Of a stretch of 7,645 nucleotides of DNA, positions 1-6,286 are shown piece by piece. Position 1 is the stretch's first letter, and each line of letters starts with the position of its first letter. The DNA comes from Verrucomicrobia bacterium UBA4286 (GTDB lineage Bacteria > Verrucomicrobiota > Kiritimatiellia > RFP12 > UBA1067), in NCBI GenBank assembly GCA_002395905.1, contig DGVK01000214.1, positions 1 through 7,645 on the forward strand, in the 5' to 3' direction. The notes below the pieces were generated by a model that did no database searches, had not been told where the DNA came from, and was given only the letters and a program-made list of their open reading frames with translations. Made by a program: the position numbers and the translations under genes.

Positions 1-25
1 TCCGGAAAATTTGATCCGGCGGCAA

Positions 26-58
26 AGTCTTGGTCGGGGACAGTCCCCAGTCTTGGTC
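26..58. repeat. Palindrome nested in a 10-bp direct repeat (REP-like)
   Basis: The 10-mer AGTCTTGGTC occurs at 26-35 and again at 49-58. Between the copies lies the perfect odd-centred palindrome GGGGAC-A-GTCCCC (36-48). The arrangement lies about 55 bases past the end of the last gene of the minus-strand series. Short GC-rich palindromes in intergenic positions resemble REP or MITE-type dispersed elements, but copy number cannot be judged from one window. It could form a small stem on either strand. No T-run follows on the minus strand, so it is not a standard intrinsic terminator. Confidence 0.55.
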
Positions 59-89
59 CGCGATCATCCCGACAATGCACCAGGGAAGA

Positions 90-100
90 CGGCCTGGCCG
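90..100. repeat. Short perfect palindrome downstream of the last gene
   Basis: CGGCC-T-GGCCG is a perfect 11-base palindrome starting 15 bases beyond the stop codon of the 115-2493 gene. It could fold into a small GC-rich stem in the transcript tail, but the loop would be strained and no U-tract follows. A role in 3'-end protection or Rho-dependent termination is only a guess, and chance is possible in DNA this rich in GC. Confidence 0.3.
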
Positions 101-114
101 CGCATCAGGCGGCA

Positions 115-2493
115 TCAATGCGCGGAGCGGATGACTTCGTAGAGGAATGTGGCGTTCGAAGGATCCGCCGCGACATCGGCGTCGAACCGCAGCCGCCCCT
201 TGTGCATCCTGCACGGCACTTCGCGCACGCGCGCGCCGGAAGTATCGATCGCGTAGACTTTGAAACTCCCCTGCCCCAGCGCAAGCGCGAGGTGCGCGAC
301 GCCCGCGCGCACGAGATGGGGCGGCCTGCCCCAGCGCAGAAGCACCTGACGCGGCTCGTCTTCATACGTGTCGCCCGCGTTCGCCAGGTCGGTCAAATGC
401 GCCACGAGAATCCGCCGCGACCGGGCTAGCGGCAAAGCGTCGAGCGATGTGGCCCAGACTGCCGTCGGCGCCTTCTCGCAGAGCGCCGCGACCGCCCCCG
501 CCATAATGCGTCCGTCCTCGGCGAATCCGCCGCACGTGCGCGCGGTCGTGACAGAGAGCGACCCTTTTTCCGTTTCCGCCGAAACCGCCGCAGTATCGCC
601 CGGCTCCAGGTCGCCGCGCAGGAAGAGGTTCATCGCCACGCGCTCGTCGGCGCGAGCGAGCGCGTCGCCGCCTATCGCGAACAGCCCAGAACGCGACTGG
701 TCGAAATGAGCCATCTCCCACGGGCTGCCGCCCCAGTCGAAACGCCACAGCCCCGCCCAGTCCGCACGCGCCGCCTGTGCGCCCGCGACAAGCCCGGCCA
801 TGTGGCGGTATTCGCCCGGCCCGGCAAAGTTGTACTCCGTAGTCACGAACGGCTTGTCGTCCAGCGCGACGCGCGTGCAAAGCTCAAGAACGTCCGCACC
901 GCGCGACTTGAGAGGATTCGTGTTAAGACTCTTTACCGGCGTCTGCCACGCCTCGCCGGGGAAGGACGGATGATCCCAGTAGCAGTGCTGGTCGACGTAG
1001 TCCAGAAACTCCTCCCTCACCGCGCGGAACGGCTCGCGCTCGAACCCCGCGCTCATGTCGGAGAGAAGCGCCTTCACGCCCAGCCCGTCTTTTAGAAACG
1101 CCCTCATGCGCGCGGCGAACCGCGCCTCAAGCGACGCGACGAAGCGCGAAAACGCCTCCATCCCGGGCGTCTTGTCCCAGGGCCTGCCGGACGGTATCTC
1201 ACGAAATTCGCAACCGGTCTCCGCCGCCCACCGGCTCCACGCCTCCACATACTGCGGCATCTTGCGCAGAGTCTCCGCGCCGCTCATGCCCACATGGCCC
1301 TCGTTCACGAACGCGAGAAACGCAAGCGCCGGGTCGTCGGCCCACCTGAGGCCCGTGTAGGGATTGACGTGCGTCATCCACGCCCGCGCGAACGCGCAGA
1401 GATTCGAGAAGGCCGCGTCGTCGACCAGGACTAGCGCCTTGTATTCGCCCATGCCGACGAAGCCCTCCGCGTCCTGCCCGAGCGCGCGGCGCGGAACCTT
1501 GCGCGACACGAAGAGATCGGTCGCGACATACACTCCCTCGCGTCCGCACGCCGCGAGAAGCGCGTCCATCCTGTCGAGCTGCGCAGGGTTTATCGTCGTG
1601 CCGTCGGCCGAGCCTTCGACAAGTCCGCAGTCCTGATGGTGCAGACGCAGCGCGTTGTAGCCGCGCAGCCTGAGCTGGCGGACGAACTTTTCGGCGACCT
1701 CCCTCTTGGCGAAGTTCGCGCCCCTGCAGATGTTCACGCCGTAAAACCGCCGCGCCACGCCGCTCTCGCCCTCGAACTCGAAGTGGCGCCCCCGCGCGAC
1801 CACGCGGCGGCACGGTGCGACCGTCGGCACGACGCCCGAGAAGTCGAGCGCGCTCCCCTCTTTGATGTCGGTCGAGACGTTCAGCGGAATCCACTTCTCC
1901 CCCTGCTCTATCACGAACGGATCGCACGCCGAGACAGAGACCGGTCCTCCCGCGTCGAGAACCGCCGACACCTCGTCGCCCGCGCAGTAGAAGCGGAAGA
2001 TGAACTCGCCCAGGTCCCACTCGCGCCCGTCCATCGCGTGCAGGCGCACCTCTTCGCCGAAGTCGAGACGGAACGACCGCCCGAGCGGATCCTTGAAGCG
2101 AAACGTGCGCGCCTCGTGTCCGGCGATGTGGATGTTCTTCCCCTTCTCGTGCTCGGCGGGGATGGCAACGGTCTTCACGTCCGTCTCGCACATTCCACCC
2201 GCCCATCTTTCCGCAACGAGCGTAAGGATGACTACGTTCTTCTCGCCCTCGCCGCGCGGAGGGAACGTCCACCTGAGGCGCGGCTTCGACGGATCGGCCG
2301 CGTCGGCCTCGACCTTCGCTACATAGCGCTTGAACGAATCGTCCGCGCGGCGGCGCATCGGCTGGAACTTCGCGTCGCCCGCCGAAAAGAGAACGTCGCC
2401 GCCCTCCTCGGTCTGGAGAGTCCACGCGGCTGTGCAGGGCCGCGCCGCAGCCGCGGCTGCAAAAAGAAAAACAATAGCGAGAGCCTTAATCAT
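115..2493 (-). CDS. Secreted clan GH-A-like glycoside hydrolase (792 aa)
   Basis: This is a predicted exported glycosidase, probably hydrolysing beta-linked glycans outside the cytoplasm by a retaining mechanism. Residues 1-23 are a Sec signal peptide (MIKALAIVFLF followed by an alanine run, likely cut near CTAA). Residues 24-230 look beta-rich. A TIM-barrel start follows at about 249-288 (FYGVNI, then RGYNALRLHH), as in GH5-type cellulase-like proteins. The candidate acid/base is E398 in FVNEGH and the candidate nucleophile is E553 in VTTEYN; Asn-Glu and a later Glu at a strand end are the clan GH-A hallmark. Residues from about 620 on look like a C-terminal beta-domain. The ATG overlaps the stop of the phosphoesterase gene (ATGA, 2490-2493) and has no clear Shine-Dalgarno sequence, so translation is probably coupled. 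The exact family and substrate cannot be named from sequence reading. The fold class is fairly secure; the catalytic pair is inferred. Confidence 0.85.
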   Translation of the reverse strand: MIKALAIVFLFAAAAAARPCTAAWTLQTEEGGDVLFSAGDAKFQPMRRRADDSFKRYVAKVEADAADPSKPRLRWTFPPRGEGEKNVVILTLVAERWAGGMCETDVKTVAIPAEHEKGKNIHIAGHEARTFRFKDPLGRSFRLDFGEEVRLHAMDGREWDLGEFIFRFYCAGDEVSAVLDAGGPVSVSACDPFVIEQGEKWIPLNVSTDIKEGSALDFSGVVPTVAPCRRVVARGRHFEFEGESGVARRFYGVNICRGANFAKREVAEKFVRQLRLRGYNALRLHHQDCGLVEGSADGTTINPAQLDRMDALLAACGREGVYVATDLFVSRKVPRRALGQDAEGFVGMGEYKALVLVDDAAFSNLCAFARAWMTHVNPYTGLRWADDPALAFLAFVNEGHVGMSGAETLRKMPQYVEAWSRWAAETGCEFREIPSGRPWDKTPGMEAFSRFVASLEARFAARMRAFLKDGLGVKALLSDMSAGFEREPFRAVREEFLDYVDQHCYWDHPSFPGEAWQTPVKSLNTNPLKSRGADVLELCTRVALDDKPFVTTEYNFAGPGEYRHMAGLVAGAQAARADWAGLWRFDWGGSPWEMAHFDQSRSGLFAIGGDALARADERVAMNLFLRGDLEPGDTAAVSAETEKGSLSVTTARTCGGFAEDGRIMAGAVAALCEKAPTAVWATSLDALPLARSRRILVAHLTDLANAGDTYEDEPRQVLLRWGRPPHLVRAGVAHLALALGQGSFKVYAIDTSGARVREVPCRMHKGRLRFDADVAADPSNATFLYEVIRSAH
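2490..2493 (-). promoter_or_regulatory. ATGA stop/start overlap (translational coupling)
   Basis: The TGA of the metallophosphoesterase (2492-2490) shares bases with the ATG of the glycosidase (2493-2491). The bases upstream of this ATG lack a purine-rich ribosome binding site, so the glycosidase is probably translated by ribosomes finishing the upstream gene. This supports co-transcription and co-expression of the two exported enzymes. Confidence 0.7.
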
Positions 2494-3458
2494 GACTTGT
2501 AAAAGTTGCCGGGCTTGTCATACCAGAACACAACCTGCCGCCCGTCGTGCGCATTCACGCGCGCAAGCCAGTTCTTCGGGCGCGGCCTCTCGGCCCAGCG
2601 CCGGTTGAAGTAAAAGTCGGTCTGTCGGAACGTCAGCTCCGCGCGGTCGGAGAAAGTCCTTAAAAGCGCGTAGCCTATATCGCCCCAGTATCCGCCGGAG
2701 GGAAGCGTCGCCGTCTGGACGGTCTGCGAATTGGAATAGCCGTCGTGCAGAAAACCTTCGGCGATCGCGTGCTCGTGGCCGAAGATGTAGCCGAAGACCG
2801 TAGGCGCGGTCACGGCATCCCGCACAATCCCGGCCTCCCGCGCACAGTGGTGCGCGCAGAGAAACGTCGGGCGCACTGTCGCGGCAAGGTCACCGCGCAG
2901 CCATTCGCGCTGGGCGTCGTCCATCGCGCCTTCGACGAAGTTTCCCCCGTCCTTCGGCTCGGCCCAGTCGGCTCCGTCGCGACATTTGAGCGTGTCGAGA
3001 AGAATGAGGTCGGCATTAGGCGTAGAAACCTTCGAGACTATCCGGTGCGGCACGAGAAGCCGCGACTTGTAGTCCGGCCACGTGCGCAGGAACGCCGCGC
3101 GGTTGTCGTGGTTACCCATCGCGAACGACAGCGTGATCCCCGCGTCGGCAAGCGGTTTGAGGAACGAGGCCGCGAGGCGGAAATCCTCGTCCCATCCGCA
3201 CGAAGCGGAAAAGTCGCCCAGCACGACGGCGTTCGCCGGCAGCGGCCTCAGCGCGAGAATCTCCTTCACGAGCTGCGGCAGAACGACGCTCGACTGCGTC
3301 GGACCGTTCTTCCAGCGAACGGAATTGTCCAACAGATGAATGTCGGCGAGGAAGGCGACGAGATTCGGGTCATGCCCTTCCGCCTCGACGCTCGCGCCTG
3401 CAAGCGCGACGACGGTCGCGCCTGCACCGGTCAAAAAGCCTCTGCGTGTAAGTTCCAT
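2490..3458 (-). CDS. Tat-exported calcineurin-like metallophosphoesterase (322 aa)
   Basis: This is a predicted binuclear-metal phosphoesterase exported folded through the Tat pathway. The N-terminus has a twin-arginine motif (T4-R5-R6-G7-F8-L9), then a small hydrophobic stretch and a likely cut after VEA26. The metallophosphatase motifs appear in order: D39-I-H41, G81-D82, G115-N-H-D118, H203-H204 and G227-H-E-H230. These are the metal-ligand and catalytic positions of the calcineurin-like family. The frame stays open upstream to a GTG at 3470, but that codon overlaps the only purine-rich site (GGAAGG, 3470-3475). The ATG at 3458, 11 bases from that site, is therefore preferred and gives a classic Tat start. 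The gene begins 24 bases after the LamG gene and overlaps the glycosidase by four bases. The substrate is unknown: a phosphodiester or phosphomonoester on a glycan, nucleotide or lipid are all possible. Family assignment is strong; role in the operon is inferred. Confidence 0.9.
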   Translation of the reverse strand: MELTRRGFLTGAGATVVALAGASVEAEGHDPNLVAFLADIHLLDNSVRWKNGPTQSSVVLPQLVKEILALRPLPANAVVLGDFSASCGWDEDFRLAASFLKPLADAGITLSFAMGNHDNRAAFLRTWPDYKSRLLVPHRIVSKVSTPNADLILLDTLKCRDGADWAEPKDGGNFVEGAMDDAQREWLRGDLAATVRPTFLCAHHCAREAGIVRDAVTAPTVFGYIFGHEHAIAEGFLHDGYSNSQTVQTATLPSGGYWGDIGYALLRTFSDRAELTFRQTDFYFNRRWAERPRPKNWLARVNAHDGRQVVFWYDKPGNFYKS

Positions 3459-3482
3459 CTCTGCATGCACCTTCCGTTCAGA

Positions 3483-5351
3483 CTACTTGATGATGATCAT
3501 CATTCCCTTTACCGGCGGCAGAACGGTGAACTGGAATGTGCTGAAATTTATCCAGTTGCTTTGGCGGTTCCATACAATATTGTTCCACCCGTCGACAAAC
3601 GCGCCGTCATTGACATTGCATGTGTACTGGGTGTTTGGGCCTCCAGATGCAACGCTTAGAATCTCCGTGCCGTTTACAAGCCACCGAAACTGGCAGCCAT
3701 TGGCCGCCGTTGCTGTCTTGAAAAGCAACTCCCCCCTTACCTTGCCGACAAGATCCTTAGGCATGAATACTGGGAACGAAAGAGTGTCGCCGTTAATGCT
3801 CCACGTCGTTCCGCGCGCATGAAACTTATCGTTTCCACATGCCGGATTGAACACCCAGCAATCAGCGCCAACCTTTGCTGCGGTGTTTGCATTGACTGCT
3901 GCATCATTAAAGGAAGTTACGCTTTCGCCGAACTTCCAGGAGCCGCCGAGAGTCACCGCGTCCAGGACGAGCGCGTCGCCGCTCGCATGCGTGATAACGA
4001 GCGTGTTCGCGCCGGAGGTGATCTTATTCTCCTCGACGTAAACGAGCGATGTCTTATTTGGATAAACATTGGCTATTCCGAGCGGCATGCCGTTAAGAGT
4101 GATGTTCACCGCTCCCGACGAAGATGTGCCCGCCATCGGGAGGCGCAGATACTGCGGCAGTCCCGCCCAGAGCGCAGGGCAGTTGAATGTAATCGTCGCG
4201 CTCGGATTCTGAACGGTAAGCGTAGGATTCAGATTCTCCCAGTCGCCGTCCGTCGCGACACTTGTCTTGGTAGGCGTCGCAGCAAACTCGTTGATGCCGT
4301 TGCCTTCAATTCCGACCTGCACAAGATTCGGACGGCTCGTACCGCCAGCCATCGCCTCACGAATCTCGTTGTCCGAAAGCGTCCTGTTCCAGAACGCAAT
4401 CTGGTGGAACGCGCCACGGAAACCGTAGGTCCAACTAGATCCGCTCGCAAGACCAACACCACGCGTAAACGTGCAGGAAGCGGAATTGTTGCCGCCAATG
4501 AGAACCGTGGCATTGGGTTTCACGGAAGGCTGTGGTCCTGAAGTCGGATATGTCGTCGAACAACGCTTCAGCACAGGGACACCATCTTTCTCATAGCAGA
4601 ATGTAGTCGACACTGTAGAACCATCAACTGTGATGACGCAATCAACCCACACGCCATCCTTTATGCGGATGTCGTCGTATTGAGCATCCTGATTTTTACC
4701 AACAACAAAACGCGGCACTGAATACTCAGACAATGCAGCTGTCGGCACCATGCGGAAATCTATTCCGGCTGCCGCGCCAGCCGTGTCGGTCCACACGGCG
4801 CCAATATTGATCGGCCTATTTTGCGTGCCGGGAAGCGGATTGATCGCCTCATTGCGGAACCGCAGGAATAGCGTGTAGTTCGAGCAATCCGCGGTACGGT
4901 CGGTAAACCACTTCTTCAGCTGAAGCGTTCCAGTGCGATACGTGATGTTCGGCTGCTCCTGCTCAACATTGTCAATAGTCACTATCTCAGTCGAGTTTGT
5001 CGTTACAGGAGAACGAACTACCATGCACGGCGTTGAATCAAGCGTGACATTCGCGTAGGGGCAGACGACCTTTTGATTTTCGTAGCTCATGCGCCAACCC
5101 CACCAATAATACTCGTCGCCATGCATAGACGAGGATGACGTATCAGCGAGTTGAGGCAGATTCTTCATTTTTCCGATCTGGTTGCCGCTGCTGTCCGCCG
5201 TTCCGACGGCGTTGCCTGCCGAGCCTTTGTACCACACCTTCACGTCATCGAAGACGCTTGAGCGCACTGCGCCCTGGGCCGACGGAACGGTAAACGCGGT
5301 TGCCGCGACGAGCGCGCCCGCCGCAAGGCCTTTGACTGCTCTTGTGTTCAT
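3483..5351 (-). other. Alternative product: separately translated secreted LamG protein (622 aa)
   Basis: If translation begins at the internal ATG (5351-5349), the product is a 622-residue Sec-exported protein with its own signal peptide and no cytoplasmic module. Supporting it are a perfect AGGAGG at ideal spacing and a complete n-, h- and c-region. Topology also favours it: in a full-length fusion, the second hydrophobic segment would follow a first TM and tend to return the LamG part to the cytoplasm. GC content also falls from about 80% in a block of the upstream module to 43-50% in blocks of this part. Full-length translation with signal-peptidase cleavage at about 159 would release the same domain. 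Confidence 0.6.
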
Positions 5352-5744
5352 GGCTTGTTCCTCCTCTTGTTTCTTAAGTTCTGCAAGTTCTTCGCTGAAG
5401 ATTTCCTCGAAAGTCTCTTCCGCCGCGACCTCTGCCGCCTCTGCGAACGCCCCCGGCTCTGCGGTCTTGTCTTCGCCTCCCGCGAACTTGACGGCCACCG
5501 TCGTCGCGAACGCGGCGAACGACGCAACCGCCGCGACGCTCGCCGCGACCTTCCACCAGCGCGCACCGCCGCCCTCCGCCGCGCGAATGCGCGCCTGGAG
5601 CCGCTCGCCCATGCCGGGCGGCAGAGGCCGACGGAACTGCCGCGCCTTGAGCGCCGCCGCAAGAAGCCGCCCTTCCTCGCGCGAAAATGCTCTGTCGTAC
5701 TTCATCATGCCTTCCATAATCCTTATATGCTCCCTCCCGCTCAA
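3483..5744 (-). CDS. Anti-sigma-like membrane module joined in frame to a LamG-type secreted protein (753 aa)
   Basis: One uninterrupted frame covers two modules. Residues 1-62 are charged and probably cytoplasmic; 63-87 are a TM segment (WWKVAASVAAV onward); 91-131 are acidic and helix-prone. The second module starts at M132 with a Sec signal peptide (MNTRAVK, hydrophobic core, PSAQGA to about 159). A concanavalin/LamG-like beta-sandwich follows, with its typical closing motif near 441-466 (FRGAFHQIAFWNR, LSDNEI). Further beta-rich regions lie at about 475-600 and 605-745. The tail is GMMIIIK. All twelve cysteines lie after residue 159, as expected for an exported part. The TTG start overlaps the sigma-factor stop (TTGA) and has GGAGG seven bases upstream; ATGs at 5717, 5708 or 5705 are alternatives. 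Position after an ECF sigma factor suggests that the first module is its anti-sigma factor, although no zinc-binding HxxxCxxC or recognisable FecR domain is present. The LamG part probably binds a glycan or the cell surface. The fusion itself may not be the functional product (see the internal start at 5351). Confidence 0.8.
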   Translation of the reverse strand: MSGREHIRIMEGMMKYDRAFSREEGRLLAAALKARQFRRPLPPGMGERLQARIRAAEGGGARWWKVAASVAAVASFAAFATTVAVKFAGGEDKTAEPGAFAEAAEVAAEETFEEIFSEELAELKKQEEEQAMNTRAVKGLAAGALVAATAFTVPSAQGAVRSSVFDDVKVWYKGSAGNAVGTADSSGNQIGKMKNLPQLADTSSSSMHGDEYYWWGWRMSYENQKVVCPYANVTLDSTPCMVVRSPVTTNSTEIVTIDNVEQEQPNITYRTGTLQLKKWFTDRTADCSNYTLFLRFRNEAINPLPGTQNRPINIGAVWTDTAGAAAGIDFRMVPTAALSEYSVPRFVVGKNQDAQYDDIRIKDGVWVDCVITVDGSTVSTTFCYEKDGVPVLKRCSTTYPTSGPQPSVKPNATVLIGGNNSASCTFTRGVGLASGSSWTYGFRGAFHQIAFWNRTLSDNEIREAMAGGTSRPNLVQVGIEGNGINEFAATPTKTSVATDGDWENLNPTLTVQNPSATITFNCPALWAGLPQYLRLPMAGTSSSGAVNITLNGMPLGIANVYPNKTSLVYVEENKITSGANTLVITHASGDALVLDAVTLGGSWKFGESVTSFNDAAVNANTAAKVGADCWVFNPACGNDKFHARGTTWSINGDTLSFPVFMPKDLVGKVRGELLFKTATAANGCQFRWLVNGTEILSVASGGPNTQYTCNVNDGAFVDGWNNIVWNRQSNWINFSTFQFTVLPPVKGMMIIIK
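3490..3503. repeat. 14-bp perfect palindrome at the 3' end of the LamG gene
   Basis: ATGATGATCATCAT is fully self-complementary and encodes the Met-Met-Ile-Ile part of the C-terminal GMMIIIK, just before the TAG stop. With no loop it is a poor RNA hairpin. It may simply follow from the codon choice for this short peptide; a protein-binding site is possible but unsupported. Confidence 0.3.
5349..5365 (-). promoter_or_regulatory. Internal ribosome binding site and start codon
   Basis: On the minus strand AGGAGG (5365-5360) is followed by eight bases and then ATG (5351-5349), in frame with the longer ORF. It is the best Shine-Dalgarno match in the window. It lies in codons for Glu-Glu-Glu, so part of the match could come from the acidic coding sequence, but the signal peptide that follows makes real initiation likely. 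Confidence 0.7.
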
Positions 5745-6286
5745 CCGTTCGCCTCCGCCGCGCCGTTTTCCGTCAGCTCACGCCTGATGAGCTGTCGCGC
5801 CTCGTGCAGAAGCCGCTTCACCGTGCCCTCCGGCAGGGCGAGCTCAGCGGCGATCTGAGGAACGGTCATGTCATCGAAATACCGCAGGACGACGAGCGCA
5901 CGGTAGCGGTCCGGCAGGTTCGCGACCGCCCTCTGCACAGCGCAGGCATCCGCCTCGCGCGCCAGAATCTCAGCAGGATCGGGCCGCTCGTCGGTCGGCT
6001 CGGGAGGGTCCGCCATGAAGTCGAGCGCGTTGCGGCCCTTGCCGCGAAGGTCCATGCGGTAGAAATTGGTGAGTATGCCGCAAAGCCAGGGGAAGAGTTC
6101 GCGCGAGCCGTCGAACTGCCCGAAACGGCTCACGGCGCGTTCGATCGTCCGCATAACAAGGTCCTCGGCATCGGACGCGTTCCGGCACATCAGAAAGGCG
6201 GTGTTGTAGAGCCGTTCGCCGAATCTGGCGAAAAGCTGCATGGCGACGCCTTCCGCGTCGCGCCCGCTCTGCCTGTTGGCGTTCAC
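5741..6286 (-). CDS. ECF-type RNA polymerase sigma factor (sigma-70 family)
   Basis: This is a predicted alternative sigma factor that directs RNA polymerase to a specific promoter set. At 166-181 residues it has the two-domain ECF layout. Region 2 covers about residues 20-85, with the DAEDLV motif, RAVSRFGQFDG and FPWLCGILTNFYRMDLR matching regions 2.2-2.4. After an acidic, proline-rich linker (about 91-110), region 4 covers about 114-170 (LPDRYRALVVLRYFDDMTVPQIA, helix-turn-helix and LPEGTVKRLL recognition helix). The frame opens at a GTG (6286) directly abutting the TAG of the upstream glycosidase. The ATG at 6241 (166 aa) has a better site, GGAAGG at 6254-6249 with seven-base spacing, and may be the true start. 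The gene ends in a TTGA overlap with the anti-sigma-like ORF, the usual sigma/anti-sigma order. It may control its own operon and other glycan genes; its promoter motif is unknown. Confidence 0.93.
   Translation of the reverse strand: MNANRQSGRDAEGVAMQLFARFGERLYNTAFLMCRNASDAEDLVMRTIERAVSRFGQFDGSRELFPWLCGILTNFYRMDLRGKGRNALDFMADPPEPTDERPDPAEILAREADACAVQRAVANLPDRYRALVVLRYFDDMTVPQIAAELALPEGTVKRLLHEARQLIRRELTENGAAEANG
5742..5756 (-). promoter_or_regulatory. Ribosome binding site and TTG start of the anti-sigma-like module
   Basis: GGAGG (5756-5752) sits seven bases before TTG (5744-5742), inside the last codons of the sigma-factor gene, and the TTG shares bases with its TGA stop. This favours coupled synthesis of sigma factor and partner. 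The ATG codons at 5717, 5708 and 5705 have poorer spacing from purine-rich sites but cannot be excluded. Confidence 0.5.
6249..6254 (-). promoter_or_regulatory. Alternative ribosome binding site for the sigma factor
   Basis: GGAAGG lies seven bases before the ATG at 6241 (residue 16 of the longer frame). The GTG at 6286 has only a weak GAAG-like site close by. The shorter form keeps all of region 2 and would remove only a polar 15-residue extension. Confidence 0.5.

Noticed and set aside
36..48. Palindrome as an intrinsic terminator of the operon
   Set aside because: The stem is only five to six base pairs with a minimal loop, and no T-run follows on the minus strand.
1199..2425. Minus-strand frame of about 400 codons overlapping the glycosidase in another frame
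   Set aside because: Very arginine- and glycine-rich shadow translation; the overlapping frame carries the signal peptide and catalytic motifs.
1636..2502. Long plus-strand frame opposite the glycosidase
   Set aside because: It is antisense to a well-supported gene, has composition typical of a GC-rich mirror frame, no signal or motif, and no ribosome binding site of note.
2745..3659. Plus-strand frame of about 300 codons opposite the phosphoesterase
   Set aside because: It runs across two real minus-strand genes and their junction, is rich in Arg and Val, and shows no family motif.
3819..4541. Plus-strand frame opposite the LamG region
   Set aside because: No recognisable domain, and the opposite strand encodes a coherent beta-sandwich protein.
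5355..5400. Programmed frameshift site ahead of the internal start
   Set aside because: The SD-like AGGAGG is present, but I see no convincing X-XXY-YYZ slippery heptamer in the upstream codons, so simple internal initiation explains the site better.
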